NCBI GenBank assembly: GCA_020161795.1
Contig: JAIUOR010000023.1
Location: 1 to 50,058 of the forward strand
Length of the DNA: 50,058 nt
Direction of reading: 5' to 3'
DNA from: Actinomycetota bacterium
GTDB taxonomy: Bacteria; Actinomycetota; Actinomycetes; Propionibacteriales; Propionibacteriaceae
Shown: piece by piece, positions 10,354 through 22,728 of the stretch
Layout of the letters: every line of letters begins with the position of its first letter
Numbering within the stretch: the stretch's first letter is position 1
Made by a program: the position numbers and the translations under genes
Notes under the pieces: model-generated
Told to the model about the DNA's origin: nothing
Database searches by the model: none
What the model saw: only the letters and a program-made list of their open reading frames with translations

Positions 10354-10776
10354 ATGGCGGCTGCCCCCGCCAAGCGTGCGTCGGCGCGCACCAAGGCGCG
10401 TAAGCGTGCCCTCGACATCCTGTTCGAGGCCGATCTGCGGCAGACCGACCCGCTGCCCGTCCTCGCCGCGCACGTGGAGCTGGACGAGCCGCCGGTGCGG
10501 CCGTTCACCGTCGAGCTGGTCGAGGGCGTGACGGCGCACCTGAGCGGCATCGACCAGGCGATCGCGGAATCTCTGGCTGCCGGCTGGACGCTGGAGCGGA
10601 TGCCGCGGGTGGATCGCAACCTGGCGCGGATCGCCGCCTACGAGATCGCCCACACCGAGGTCTCCCGCGAGGTCGCGGTGGCGGAGAGCGTCTCCCTCGC
10701 CCAGGAGCTGTCCACCGACGATTCCGCGACCTTCCTCAACGGCGTGCTGCGCGCGGTCGTGGCCCGGCAGGGGTAG
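10354..10776 (+). CDS. nusB: Transcription antitermination factor NusB
   Basis: 140 residues, all-helical. It binds boxA RNA with NusE (S10) and supports antitermination and processing of rRNA operons. Recognisable features are the basic N-terminus with KARKRALDILFEADLR, and the C-terminal RVDRNLARIAAYEI and FLNGVLRAVV helices typical of the family. The ATG follows the efp stop with no gap. The efp-nusB order is conserved in actinobacteria. The membrane-protein gene begins 5 bases later, where bldD and then pyrR are normally found. Confidence 0.96.
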   Translation: MAAAPAKRASARTKARKRALDILFEADLRQTDPLPVLAAHVELDEPPVRPFTVELVEGVTAHLSGIDQAIAESLAAGWTLERMPRVDRNLARIAAYEIAHTEVSREVAVAESVSLAQELSTDDSATFLNGVLRAVVARQG

Positions 10777-10781
10777 ATCGG

Positions 10782-12527
10782 GTGGTCGACGCCCTGCGGG
10801 GGATCGGCGAGGAGTTCACCGGTCTGCTGGGACGTACCGGCGTCACCTGGTGGCGCCTGGCTCCCTGGCTGCTGGGGCTCTGCCTGCTGGGCTGGGTGGG
10901 CAACTACGGCGCGGTGCTGCTGGGCACGGAACTGACCTTCTACTGGCCCTGGCTGGTGATCCTCGGCCTGGCGATCGGGACGGTGGCCCAGCTGGCCACC
11001 ATCGTGATCGCGCTGCGCTTCGTGATGGAACACAATCAGGTGCGGCTGGGCTCGATGCGGGTGCTGCCCGGCGAGCGGCCACCGAGCCCGGTGCAACTGG
11101 TCGCCCGCACCATCCTGCCCTTCCTGGCGATCTACGCCGCCTTCGGCTTCGTCGACGACTACGCCCGCAACGTGGTGCTGGCGATGACCGGCCGCTACGG
11201 CCTGGGGTCGGTGGAGTTCCTGTCGGCGCTGAATCCGGTGAGCTCGCCGCAGACCCTGGCGACCGCGATCGGGATCATCGTCGTGCTGTACCTGCTGCGC
11301 CGCGGGCTGGATTGGCTGGCCGGCCGCCACGACCGGATCTGGATCGGCCTGGTCGGCGCCGTCGTGGAGGCCTCCTGGCTGCTGGTGCTGTTCCTGAGCG
11401 CTTTCCGGCTGGTCGAATCGGCCTGGCTGTGGCTGAACGAACGCCAGCTCGCCGCCTGGTGGGGCGCGCTGCGCGACGCGCTGTTCGGCTGGATCCACCT
11501 CACCGGATTCTGGCTGACGGCCTGGGAATTCCTGGCCGCCGAGGCCTGGCCGGCACTGTGGGACATGCTCGCCCAGCCGCTGGCCTGGCTGGCACTGGCG
11601 GTGGTGGTCGCCGGAATCAAGGTCGCCACCACGGCGGAACTGCTGGAGGCCCACGGCGAGGGCGTGACCAGCTTCGCCAAGGTGGCCAACGGCTTCTTCA
11701 CCGGGGATCTGGACGACAAGTTCGCACCGCTGTGGAACGCCGTCCGGTTCCTGGCAGCCGCCGGATTGCCGCTGCTGGGGGGCTATGTCCTGGCATTCAC
11801 CGCGATCGACCTGATCGGCGAACTGGTCGCGGCCGGGGTCGACCAGCTGATCGGGCCGCAGTACGACAAGGCCGCGGTGCGGGTGATGCCCTTCTACGAC
11901 CTGATCCAGCTGGTGCTGGTGATGGCAATGCGCCTGGCCCTGCTGGGCGCCACCGTGGGCCGGGTGAGCGAGGTGCTCGCCGCCGGCCGGACTCCGTCGC
12001 GCCACCGGATCTCCGAGGCCGTGACGGTCTTCGTGGTCTGCATCGCGCTGGCGCTGTCGAGCATCGCGATCCGGCCGCCCACCGGAGTCTGGGAGGAGAC
12101 CGCAGCGGTGAATGCGGAACTGTCCCTGATGGGCGGGAGGGTCCGGGTCGGCGAGCCTCAGGCCGGCCGGATGCTCACCAACGAGTGGGGTGCCCGGAAT
12201 CCGACCGATCTGGTCTTCCTGGTGGTGCCTGTGTCGCTGACCCGGGAGCGCGGTTCGGTCCATGTCGGCGTCAGCCTCCGAGCCGGGGAGCGGCGGTACC
12301 AGCCATGGGACGGGAGCGGTCAGCTGACCACGGATCCGGGCTTCACCACCGAACGCGACATTGTCTTCGAACTCGACCCGGCCGACCTCACGCAGGAGCT
12401 GACGGTCGAGTTGCACCCCGGCGCGTCGATGCAGCTGGGCGAGCTGATCGGACTGGTGCCGCTGCCCGCCCCGACCCCGGCCGACGAGGTCTCCTATCGC
12501 GGCAGCCAGATCCAGTGGGTGCCATGA
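10782..12527 (+). CDS. Polytopic membrane protein with extracytoplasmic C-terminal domain, unknown function
   Basis: 581 residues; I do not recognise a family. Residues ~20-430 contain about eight or nine hydrophobic helices. Examples are around 22-42, 53-85, 108-125, 155-180, 190-215, 275-300, 325-350, 365-395 and 405-425. Two loops are Trp-rich (SAWLWLNERQLAAWWGALRD). The last ~150 residues are soluble and beta-like (RVRVGEPQAG, FLVVPVSLTRERGSVHVGV, RDIVFELDPADLTQELTVEL), probably outside the membrane. The GTG start lies 5 bases after nusB and lacks a clear ribosome site, so it may depend on translational coupling. The stop overlaps the start of the next gene (ATGA), which encodes a related-looking single-helix protein. 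Confidence 0.8.
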   Translation: MVDALRGIGEEFTGLLGRTGVTWWRLAPWLLGLCLLGWVGNYGAVLLGTELTFYWPWLVILGLAIGTVAQLATIVIALRFVMEHNQVRLGSMRVLPGERPPSPVQLVARTILPFLAIYAAFGFVDDYARNVVLAMTGRYGLGSVEFLSALNPVSSPQTLATAIGIIVVLYLLRRGLDWLAGRHDRIWIGLVGAVVEASWLLVLFLSAFRLVESAWLWLNERQLAAWWGALRDALFGWIHLTGFWLTAWEFLAAEAWPALWDMLAQPLAWLALAVVVAGIKVATTAELLEAHGEGVTSFAKVANGFFTGDLDDKFAPLWNAVRFLAAAGLPLLGGYVLAFTAIDLIGELVAAGVDQLIGPQYDKAAVRVMPFYDLIQLVLVMAMRLALLGATVGRVSEVLAAGRTPSRHRISEAVTVFVVCIALALSSIAIRPPTGVWEETAAVNAELSLMGGRVRVGEPQAGRMLTNEWGARNPTDLVFLVVPVSLTRERGSVHVGVSLRAGERRYQPWDGSGQLTTDPGFTTERDIVFELDPADLTQELTVELHPGASMQLGELIGLVPLPAPTPADEVSYRGSQIQWVP

Positions 12528-13033
12528 CCGGGCGGCGAATGCTCGAGCGTCCCTGGCTCCTGCTGGGCACCGCGCTGGTGGTGGCGGTCGCCTTCAGCGC
12601 GCTGTGGCTGGTCCGGTCGGTGGCGCCCTTCCGCCCCGATCCGGAACCGATCCCGCAGGGGTCGCCCGCCGCCACCAGCCAGGGGACCTTCACGCTGCGG
12701 GGGATGACCACCATCGACGTCCTGCCCGATGGAGGCGACGGGACGCCGCCGCTGGCGGGCGCGAGCCTGGTCGCCGTGCTGTTCGACTACGCCGGCAACC
12801 CCGGCGAGGAGGTCGTCTGCCTGGTCGAACTGCTCGGGCAGGAGCGGTACTGGACCACCGACCGCTACGCCTCGGTGCAGGACTGGGGCTACCAGTCCTC
12901 CTGCGAAGGGAACTCGGGGACGGTGCTGCGGGTCTTCGAGATCCCGGCGGACGCGGTCGGTGAGATCCGGGGAGTCCGGATCCGCGGCGGCGGGGACGAC
13001 GTGATCCTCGCCGGCGAGGTGACGGTTCAGTAG
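12524..13033 (+). CDS. Membrane-anchored extracytoplasmic protein, unknown function
   Basis: 169 residues from the ATG overlapping the upstream stop (ATGA). One N-terminal helix (about residues 11-31, [19 protein letters not shown]) is followed by a beta-rich domain ([48 protein letters not shown]). There are two cysteines (in VVCLVE and SSCEGN) that could form a disulfide. It is co-transcribed with the polytopic protein and ends head-to-head with the opposing gene, overlapping its last 7 bases. An earlier in-frame start at 10850 would run through the upstream gene and is rejected. No family is recognised. Confidence 0.75.
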   Translation: MTGRRMLERPWLLLGTALVVAVAFSALWLVRSVAPFRPDPEPIPQGSPAATSQGTFTLRGMTTIDVLPDGGDGTPPLAGASLVAVLFDYAGNPGEEVVCLVELLGQERYWTTDRYASVQDWGYQSSCEGNSGTVLRVFEIPADAVGEIRGVRIRGGGDDVILAGEVTVQ

Positions 13034-13647
13034 TCGCCGTCCGGCAGCCGGGTCAGCGGCACGACCACCGCGGTCGGCAGCGCGAAGGAGTCGACGTTCC
13101 AGTGCGGCCGGTCGCTGAGACCGAGAACCAGGTTCGCGGTGTACTCCATGGGCACCACCCGCACCTCGAAGCTGTCGCCCGGGGTGAACTCGTCGAACCG
13201 GAAGACCGCCTCCAGCGTCATCGGCTGGTTGTCCGGTGGCACCATCTGGCGGTTGTTGAAGGAGGCCTCGGGGTCGGCCGGGCCGAGCCGCGGCTGCCAG
13301 GCGCCGGTCGCGACCGGGGACGCCTTGGGATCGATGCCGACCAGGTTCCCGTAGTCGCCGCTCATCGGGTAGAGGGTCTCGTCGTGCGGATTGCGGACGC
13401 TGCCCGAGACCACCACGCGCCACGGCTGGTCGGTGGCTTCGGTCAGGTACTGCGCGGTCGCCGAGTCGAAGCTGAAGACCAGGTTGCGGGCGTCGATCTC
13501 GGTGCCGGGCTCGACGCTCACCGCCGCCACCTGGCGCCGCTGGAAGCCGCCCAGGGCAGCCACCACGGCGAGGACGGCGACCGCCGCGAGCGCGGCGAGA
13601 AGCCAGCCCGGGAGCGGGCGACGGAGGGGTGGGCTGGCGGTCGGCAC
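13027..13647 (-). CDS. Membrane-anchored extracytoplasmic protein, unknown function
   Basis: 206 residues from a GTG at 13647. I chose this start because TACACT lies exactly 7 bases upstream (leaderless pattern). A longer frame starts at 13671 and would add 8 residues. One N-terminal helix (about residues 12-36, [18 protein letters not shown]) is followed by a beta-rich extracytoplasmic domain. That domain contains a [19 protein letters not shown] strand-turn and [20 protein letters not shown], resembling the general layout of DUF4352-like domains; that resemblance is only structural in style. It is convergent with the 169-residue gene and divergent from carA. The shared topology suggests the three genes act together at the envelope. 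Confidence 0.7.
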   Translation of the reverse strand: MPTASPPLRRPLPGWLLAALAAVAVLAVVAALGGFQRRQVAAVSVEPGTEIDARNLVFSFDSATAQYLTEATDQPWRVVVSGSVRNPHDETLYPMSGDYGNLVGIDPKASPVATGAWQPRLGPADPEASFNNRQMVPPDNQPMTLEAVFRFDEFTPGDSFEVRVVPMEYTANLVLGLSDRPHWNVDSFALPTAVVVPLTRLPDGDY

Positions 13648-13654
13648 GTCCGGC

Positions 13655-13660
13655 AGTGTA
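13655..13660 (-). promoter_or_regulatory. Leaderless -10 (TACACT) for the 206-residue protein gene
   Basis: On the minus strand TACACT is followed by 7 bases and then GTG (13647). The spacing equals that of other leaderless starts in this window and is the reason for choosing this start codon. Confidence 0.5.
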
Positions 13661-13709
13661 GCCAGCGCCACGGTCTCGAACGCGGACGGGGAGCCCCGGT
13701 GAGCTTTGG

Positions 13710-13715
13710 TAGAGT
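13710..13715 (+). promoter_or_regulatory. Candidate -10 (TAGAGT) of the car-pyr operon
   Basis: TAGAGT lies about 50 bases before the carA ATG, giving a short leader with GAAGGGA at 13753-13759. No PyrR-type attenuator (terminator/antiterminator pair) can be made out in this leader. Confidence 0.35.
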
Positions 13716-13764
13716 CCTGCGGGGTCGGTCATGGCGATCCCTGCGAACCGCCGAAGGGAAATCT

Positions 13765-14924
13765 ATGCCAAGCAACCTGTATGCGCGCCCACTCGTCGAC
13801 GCCCTACTGGTTCTGGAAGATGGACGATCCTTCCGTGGCATCTCCTTCGGCGCTCCCGGGGAGGCCTTCGGCGAAGCGGTGTTCTCCACCGCGATGTCGG
13901 GCTACCAGGAGACGCTCACCGATCCGAGCTACCACCGCCAGGTGGTCATCGCCACCGCGCCGCACATCGGCAACACCGGCTGGAACGACGAGGACGACGA
14001 GTCGAGCCGGATCTGGGTGGCCGGCTACGTGGTGCGCGATCTCTCCCGGGTGCGCTCCAACTGGCGCTCGAACCGCTCCCTGGACGACGAGCTGCGGGCG
14101 CAGGGCGTGGTCGGGATCGCCGAGGTGGACACCCGCGCGCTCACCCGTCACCTGCGCGAACGCGGCGCCATGCGAGTCGGCATCTCGACCGTCGAGCTCG
14201 ATCCGGAACGGCTGCTGGCCCGGGTGCTGGAGACCCCGCCGATGGTCGGCGCGAGCCTGGTCGCCGATGTCACCACCCGCGAACCTAGGCTGATTCCGGC
14301 GGTGGGGGAGAAGCGGTTCACCGTGGCCGCCATCGACCTGGGCATCAAGGACATGTCCCCGCAGCGGATGGCTGAGCGCGGCATCGAGGTGCACCTGCTG
14401 CCGGCCGACACCACGATCGAACAGATCCAGGAGCTGAAACCCGACGGGGTGTTCTTCTCCAACGGCCCCGGCGACCCGGCCGCCGCCGACGGCGAGATCG
14501 CCCTGCTGCGGCAGGTGCTGGACGCCCGCCTGCCGTACTTCGGGATCTGCTTCGGCAACCAGCTCTTCGGAAGGGCGCTGGGCTTCGGCACCTACAAGCT
14601 GAAGTACGGCCACCGCGGCATCAACCAGCCGGTGATGGATCTGGCCACCCGCAAGGTCGAGATCACCGCCCAGAACCACGGCTTCGCCGTCGACGCCCCG
14701 CTGACCGGGAGCACGCCGACCGCCTGGGGCGACGCCCGGGTCTCGCATGTCTGCCTCAACGACGACGTGGTGGAGGGCCTCGAACTGCGCTCGCCGGAGG
14801 GCGACCTGCTGAGCTTCTCCGTCCAGTACCACCCGGAGGCGGCCGCCGGGCCGCACGATTCGGCCCATCTGTTCGACCGGTTCATCGACGTGATGACCGC
14901 CCGCCGCGAAGGGAAGGACGCCTG

Positions 14925-14925
<1 letters not shown>
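13765..14925 (+). CDS. carA: Carbamoyl-phosphate synthase small (glutaminase) subunit
   Basis: 386 residues. It hydrolyses glutamine and feeds ammonia to CarB for carbamoyl phosphate, the first step of pyrimidine and arginine synthesis. The N-terminal half has the CarA-specific fold ([31 protein letters not shown]). The C-terminal class I amidotransferase has the nucleophile Cys262 in GICFGNQ and the His356/Glu358 pair in QYHPEA, so the triad is complete. The start at 13765 is preceded by GAAGGGA (13753-13759). The frame is open far upstream (to 13102) but that part overlaps the opposing gene. The stop overlaps the carB ATG by one base. pyrR, pyrB and pyrC, often directly upstream in actinobacteria, are absent. 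Confidence 0.97.
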
Positions 14926-18247
<3,322 letters not shown>

Positions 18248-18248
<1 letters not shown>

Positions 18249-19336
18249 TGGGACTGCCGGCCGAGTTGCTGCGGGGCGGCTACGCCGGGCTGCTGCGTCC
18301 GGTGCTGTTCGCCAGCCACGGCGGCGACCCCGAGGCGATCCACGAGCAGCTGATTGGCCTGCTGGCCGCCATCGGCGACACCCCGCTGTTGCGGGGGATC
18401 CTGGATCTGGTCGCGGCCAGCTCCGGCGTGGCCACCGAGGTGGCCGGCGTCCGGTTCCCCAACCGGGTCGGCCTGGCTGCCGGCATGGACAAGGACGGCC
18501 TGGCGGCCCGCGCCTGGGCCTCGCTGGGTTTCGGGTTCGCCGAGGTGGGGACGGTGACCGCCCAGGCCCAGCCCGGCAACGATCGTCCCCGGGTCTTCCG
18601 GCTACGCGAGAGCCACGCCCTGATCAACCGGATGGGCTTCAACAACCACGGCGCCGGCGCCCTCGCCCAGACCCTGGCCGAGGCGGGGATCCGCCGCGGC
18701 AACGGGGGCGCGGGGATCCCGATCGGGGTCTCGATCGGCAAGACCAAGCTGGTCGCCGTCGAGGACGCGGTCGCCGACTACCTGGCCAGCCTGGAGGCCG
18801 TGGCACCGCACGCCGACTATGTCGCGATCAATGTCTCCAGCCCGAACACCCCGAACCTGCGCACCCTGCAGGACGGCGGTGCCTTGGCCGGCCTCACCGC
18901 GGCCCTGGTCGCCCGAGCCGCGGAACTCGACGCGAACCCGGTCCCGATCTTCGTCAAGATCGCCCCCGACCTGAGCTGGGAGCAGATCGACGAGGTGCTC
19001 GCCTCCTGCGCGGCGGCAGGGATAGCCGGGCTGATCGCCACCAACACCACGCTGGGACGCGACGGACTGGCCCCCTCCGACGCCGGTCTGGCCGACCAGG
19101 CCGGGGGGCTCTCCGGCGCGCCGCTCACTGCCCGCGCGCTGGAGGTCGTCCGCTACGTCGCCGAACACACCGGCCTGCCGGTGATCGGGGCGGGCGGCAT
19201 CATGACCGCCGACGGCGCGCAGCGGATGTTCGACGCTGGCGCGGCGCTGATCCAGCTTTACACTGGCTTCATCTACCACGGGCCGGGGTTGATCGCAGCG
19301 ATCAACGCCGCGGATACAAGGAGGTACCCCAGGTGA
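18248..19336 (+). CDS. pyrD: Dihydroorotate dehydrogenase (quinone), class 2
   Basis: 362 residues from the ATG overlapping the carB stop. It oxidises dihydroorotate to orotate and passes electrons to the membrane quinone pool. Class 2 features are an N-terminal hydrophobic helix region (LLRGGYAGLLRPVLF), GMDKDGLAARAWASLGFGF, GFNNHGA, NVSSPNTPNLR with the catalytic Ser, KIAPDLSWEQ and the FMN phosphate site GAGGIMTADGA. The frame extends upstream into carB (to 18122) but the overlapping ATG is the natural start. The quinone-dependent class implies a respiratory-chain link. pyrE (orotate phosphoribosyltransferase) is not in the window. Confidence 0.97.
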
Positions 19337-20142
19337 CGACCTACTGGCGTCGGTTGCGCGAGATCGTCTCCGATCGCGGACCGCTGTGCGTCGGCATCGA
19401 TCCGCATCCGCCGATCCTGAGCGCCTGGGGCCTACCGGCGACCGCGGCCGGCGTGGAGCGGTTCAGCCGTCACCTGGTGGAGACCCTGGGTGACCGGGTC
19501 GCCGCGTTCAAGCCGCAGTCGGCCTTCTTCGAGTGCTACGGGTCGGCGGGCATCGCCGTGCTGGAGCGGGTGCTCGCCGATATCGCGGAATCCCCGGCGC
19601 TGAGCATCCTGGACGTCAAGCGGGGCGACATCGGCTCGACCATGGCCGCCTACGGCCAGGCGTACCTCGCCGACGGGGCACCGCTGGCGGCGGACGCGAT
19701 CACCGTCTCGCCCTACCTCGGCTTCGGCTCGCTGCAGCCCACCATCGACCTGGCCCACCGCTACGAGCGCGGCATCTACGTGCTGGCGCGCACCTCGAAT
19801 CCCGAGGGCGGAACCGTGCAGCTGGCCCTGACCGAAGACGGTGAGGGCTCGGTCGTCCAGTCGATGATCGACGCCGCCACTGCCGTGAACCGGGAATCCC
19901 GGCAGAAGGCGGTCGGCCTGGTGGTGGGTGGCACCCACAGCTCGCTGGGCTGCGATCTGTCGGACTTCAACGGTTCCATCCTGGTGCCGGGAATCGGCGC
20001 CCAGGGTGGCCGGATGGAGGATCTGCCCTCCCTCTTCGGCGACGCGGTCGACCAGGTGCTGGCCGTCGTGGGACGCGGGGTGATCGGCGCCGGTCCGGAT
20101 CCGCAGGCGCTGCGCGCGAAGGTGGACATGCTGGTCGGGTGA
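19333..20142 (+). CDS. pyrF: Orotidine 5'-phosphate decarboxylase
   Basis: 269 residues, of the longer type 2 OMP decarboxylase group seen in actinobacteria. It decarboxylates OMP to UMP. Key motifs are LCVGIDPHP near the N-terminus, AFKPQSAFFE, the catalytic DVKRGDIGST, VSPYLGF and a C-terminal LVPGIGAQGG. Starting at GTG 19333 it overlaps the pyrD stop (GTGA). It is the last gene of the carA-carB-pyrD-pyrF unit, and the next gene has its own promoter-like sequence after an 82-base gap. Confidence 0.97.
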   Translation: MTTYWRRLREIVSDRGPLCVGIDPHPPILSAWGLPATAAGVERFSRHLVETLGDRVAAFKPQSAFFECYGSAGIAVLERVLADIAESPALSILDVKRGDIGSTMAAYGQAYLADGAPLAADAITVSPYLGFGSLQPTIDLAHRYERGIYVLARTSNPEGGTVQLALTEDGEGSVVQSMIDAATAVNRESRQKAVGLVVGGTHSSLGCDLSDFNGSILVPGIGAQGGRMEDLPSLFGDAVDQVLAVVGRGVIGAGPDPQALRAKVDMLVG

Positions 20143-20179
20143 TTTCCCCGGAATTCCTGCGAAGCTCCTAGTTGGGCGT

Positions 20180-20185
20180 TAGATT
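20180..20185 (+). promoter_or_regulatory. Candidate -10 (TAGATT) of mihF-gmk
   Basis: TAGATT sits in the only AT-richer stretch of the pyrF-mihF gap, 39 bases before the mihF GTG. It is followed by GGAGAA (20215-20220). There is no consensus -35. Confidence 0.4.
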
Positions 20186-20224
20186 GACGACATCAGCCAG
20201 CTATTTCGTCTGCCGGAGAATCTT

Positions 20225-20542
20225 GTGACCATTCCACAGCTCACCAGTGAGCAACTCGAAGCCGCCCGGGCCGCAGCCACCCAGGCCCGCCGTGCCAGGG
20301 CGGAACTGAAGAACGACGTGCGCTCCGGCAAGGTGAGCCTGGCCGAGGCGCTGGACGCTTCCGCCGGCGACGACGTGCTGGCCCACATCAAGGTGGTCGA
20401 TCTGCTCAAGGCGGTGCCGCGGGTGGGGGAGAAGCGGGCCACCGTCGTGATGGAGAAGCTCGACATCGCGCCGAACCGGCGGATCCGCGGCCTCGGCCGG
20501 CACCAGCTGGCCGGGCTCAGGGCGGAGTTCGGTGATCGGTGA
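20225..20542 (+). CDS. mihF: Integration host factor, actinobacterial type (mIHF)
   Basis: 105 residues. A nucleoid-associated, H2TH-type DNA-binding protein specific to actinobacteria. The core signature is VPRVGEKRATVVMEKLDI followed by APNRRIRGLGRHQ, which carries the DNA-contacting residues. The N-terminus is helical and charged (ARAAATQARRARAELKND). The GTG at 20225 follows a clear GGAGAA (20215-20220). The position between pyrF and gmk is conserved in Streptomyces and mycobacteria. Its end overlaps the gmk start by 11 bases, so gmk translation likely depends on it. Confidence 0.95.
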   Translation: MTIPQLTSEQLEAARAAATQARRARAELKNDVRSGKVSLAEALDASAGDDVLAHIKVVDLLKAVPRVGEKRATVVMEKLDIAPNRRIRGLGRHQLAGLRAEFGDR

Positions 20543-21083
20543 CGTCACCATCGTCTGCGGGCCTACCGCGGTAGGCAAGGGAACGGTCGTCGCAGCGTTG
20601 CGCGATCGGTACCCGCAGGTGTGGGTGTCGGTGTCGGTGACCACCCGTCCGCCCCGTCCCGGAGAAGTGGACGGCGTGCACTACTGGTTCATCGATGATG
20701 CCGCTTTCGACGAGCTCATCGCCACCGACGGGCTGCTGGAGTGGGCGCTGGTGCACGGCGTCCATCGCTATGGGACGCCCTCGGCGCCCGTGGAGGATGC
20801 CGTGGCGGCCGGCCGCCGGGTGATCCTGGAGATCGACCTGCAGGGGGCCCGGCAGGCGCGGGCCAAGCTGCCCGGCGTGCGCTCGGTGTTCATCGCGCCG
20901 CCCCGCTGGGAGACGCTGCGCGAGCGCCTGCTGCAACGCGGAACCGAGGACGAGGCAGAGATGAATCGCCGGCTGCAGACCGCGCAGGCGGAGCTGGCCG
21001 CCGCCGGGGAGTTCGATCACGTGGTGGTCAACGACGATTTTTCGACTGCGGTCGATCAGTTGGTAGACTTGCTGGGCCTGTGA
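20532..21083 (+). CDS. gmk: Guanylate kinase
   Basis: 183 residues. It phosphorylates GMP to GDP. Motifs: Walker [10 protein letters not shown] near the N-terminus, [19 protein letters not shown] for GMP binding, and [15 protein letters not shown]. The Walker A has AVGKGT where many have GSGKST; this GKGT variant is common in actinobacterial Gmk. The GTG start at 20532 lies inside the 3' end of mihF (11-base overlap). The last bases of gmk appear to contain the rpoZ promoter. Confidence 0.96.
   Translation: MIGDVTIVCGPTAVGKGTVVAALRDRYPQVWVSVSVTTRPPRPGEVDGVHYWFIDDAAFDELIATDGLLEWALVHGVHRYGTPSAPVEDAVAAGRRVILEIDLQGARQARAKLPGVRSVFIAPPRWETLRERLLQRGTEDEAEMNRRLQTAQAELAAAGEFDHVVVNDDFSTAVDQLVDLLGL
21041..21069 (+). 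promoter_or_regulatory. Candidate rpoZ promoter inside the end of gmk
   Basis: TTCGAC (21041-21046) and TAGACT (21064-21069) are separated by 17 bases, the best spacing for a sigma-70-type promoter. The -10 matches TANNNT. The start of transcription would fall just before the gmk stop, so rpoZ could be made independently of gmk. Confidence 0.4.
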
Positions 21084-21107
21084 ACAGCCGTCCGGCTGCA
21101 GGGCAAT

Positions 21108-21137
21108 GTTCTCCCAGACCGGGTTCTCCCAGACCAG
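21108..21137 (+). repeat. Tandem 15-base direct repeat in the rpoZ leader
   Basis: GTTCTCCCAGACCGG (21108-21122) is followed directly by GTTCTCCCAGACCAG (21123-21137), identical at 14 of 15 positions. The second copy runs into the AGAAGG ribosome site. The unit length is a multiple of three and the frame stays open through it. Confidence 0.85.
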
Positions 21138-21147
21138 AAGGCACATC

Positions 21148-21486
21148 TTGAGCACACAGACTCCCGAGGGGATCACCAATCCGCCGATCGACGACCTGCT
21201 GACCAGGGTCGACTCGAAGTACCGTCTCGTGCTGTACGCCGCCAAGCGAGCCCGTCAGATCAACGCCTACTACTCGCAGCTCGGCGAAGGCCTGCTGGAG
21301 AACGTCGGCCCGCTGGTGGACATCGGGATCCAGGAGAAGCCGCTGTCGATCGCGCTGCGCGAGATCAACGCCGACGTGCTGGAATGCACCGACATCGACC
21401 CCGAGGCGGAGGCCGCCGCTCGCGCCGAGGCCGAAGCCGACCCCGATTTCTCGCTGGATCCGTTCGGCACCGACGAACTGGCCTGA
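21148..21486 (+). CDS. rpoZ: RNA polymerase omega subunit
   Basis: 112 residues from TTG at 21148. It assists folding and stability of the beta' subunit. The conserved part is [27 protein letters not shown] split over the N-terminus, then INAYYSQL and the C-terminal acidic tail ([18 protein letters not shown]). I chose the TTG because AGAAGG lies 6 bases upstream and the resulting protein matches the usual actinobacterial length (~110). An upstream in-frame ATG at 21106 would add 14 residues encoded mostly by the tandem repeat. It is followed after 9 bases by coaBC. Confidence 0.92.
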   Translation: MSTQTPEGITNPPIDDLLTRVDSKYRLVLYAAKRARQINAYYSQLGEGLLENVGPLVDIGIQEKPLSIALREINADVLECTDIDPEAEAAARAEAEADPDFSLDPFGTDELA

Positions 21487-21495
21487 GCCGGCGCC

Positions 21496-22728
21496 ATGAG
21501 CCGGATCGTGCTCGGTGTCGCCGGCGGGATCGCCGCGTACAAGGCGTGCCTGCTGCTGCGCCGTTTCGCCGAGGCCGGCCACGAGGTGACCGTGGTGCCC
21601 ACCCGCAACGCGCTGGAGTTCGTGGGCGCGACCACCTGGGCGGCACTGTCGGGCAAGCCGGTTGCCGCCGACGTGTTCACCGGCGCCGAGCAGGTGCCCC
21701 ACGTCCGGCTGGGCCGCGAGGCCGACCTGGTGGTGGTAGCCCCGGCGACCGCCGATCTGCTCTCCAGGGCTGCGACCGGACGAGCGGACGATCTGCTCAC
21801 CAACGTGCTGCTGACCGCCGGTTGCCCGGTGCTGATGGCGCCGGCGATGCACACCGAGATGTGGCTGCACCCGGCCACCCGAGCCAATGTGGCGACGCTG
21901 CGCTCGCGCGGCGTGGTGGTGCTGGAGCCGGCCGAGGGCCGGCTGACCGGCGCCGATTCCGGCCCGGGGCGGCTGCCCGAACCCGAGGACATCGAAGCGC
22001 TCGCGCTCGCGCTGCTGGACGCCCCCGGGCTGGCCGAGCGGATGGCCGCCCAGGATCTGGCCGGGCAGAAGGTCGTGATCTCGGCCGGCGGCACCCGGGA
22101 GGCGCTCGATCCGGTGCGGTTCGTCGGCAACTCCTCCTCGGGCCGCATGGGCGTCGCTCTCGCCCGGGGCGCCGCGGCGCGGGGCGCCGAGGTGACGCTG
22201 GTCGCGGCCAACCTGGCCCTGCCGCTGCCGTCGGCAGTGAGCGGCGTGCCGGTGGGATCCACCGCCGACCTGGCAGAGGCGATGTTCGTCCACGCCGCCG
22301 ATGCCGATCTCGTGGTGATGGCCGCCGCGCCGGCCGACTACACACCGGCCGCGCCGAGCCCCACCAAGTTGAAGAAGGACGGCGACGCCGGCCTGACGGT
22401 GGAGTTCACGCAGACCACCGATATCCTGGCCACGCTCTCCGGACGCCGTCCCCCGGGGCAGGTGATCGTCGGCTTCGCCGCGGAGACCGCCGGTTCCCGC
22501 AACGAACTCCTCGCGCTGGGCCAGGCGAAGCTCGCCCGCAAGGGCTGCCAGCTGCTCGTGCTCAACGACGTCTCCGGTGGCCGGGTCTTCGGTTCCGACG
22601 CCACCGAGGTGATCGTGATCTCCCCGTCCGGCGTCGTCGCGGAGGCGACCGGCAGCAAGGCCGCTGCCGCGCACGCCGTCCTCGATGCTGCACTCGCTCT
22701 CAGAACCGCCGAAAGGAAGCCAGCGTGA
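21496..22728 (+). CDS. coaBC: Bifunctional phosphopantothenoylcysteine decarboxylase / phosphopantothenate--cysteine ligase
   Basis: 410 residues. It carries out two consecutive steps of coenzyme A synthesis. The N-terminal flavoprotein decarboxylase (CoaC, ~1-180) shows [17 protein letters not shown], the active-site His region [12 protein letters not shown] and PAMHTEMW. The C-terminal ligase (CoaB) has [18 protein letters not shown] followed by [15 protein letters not shown] and KLKKDG for CTP/cysteine binding. ATG at 21496 lies 9 bases after rpoZ. The stop overlaps the metK GTG (GTGA). The rpoZ-coaBC-metK order is conserved in actinobacteria. Confidence 0.96.
   Translation: MSRIVLGVAGGIAAYKACLLLRRFAEAGHEVTVVPTRNALEFVGATTWAALSGKPVAADVFTGAEQVPHVRLGREADLVVVAPATADLLSRAATGRADDLLTNVLLTAGCPVLMAPAMHTEMWLHPATRANVATLRSRGVVVLEPAEGRLTGADSGPGRLPEPEDIEALALALLDAPGLAERMAAQDLAGQKVVISAGGTREALDPVRFVGNSSSGRMGVALARGAAARGAEVTLVAANLALPLPSAVSGVPVGSTADLAEAMFVHAADADLVVMAAAPADYTPAAPSPTKLKKDGDAGLTVEFTQTTDILATLSGRRPPGQVIVGFAAETAGSRNELLALGQAKLARKGCQLLVLNDVSGGRVFGSDATEVIVISPSGVVAEATGSKAAAAHAVLDAALALRTAERKPA

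Noticed and set aside
13102-13764. Upstream extension of the carA frame
   Set aside because: The extension overlaps the opposing membrane-protein gene and lacks CarA similarity; the ATG at 13765 has a good ribosome site.
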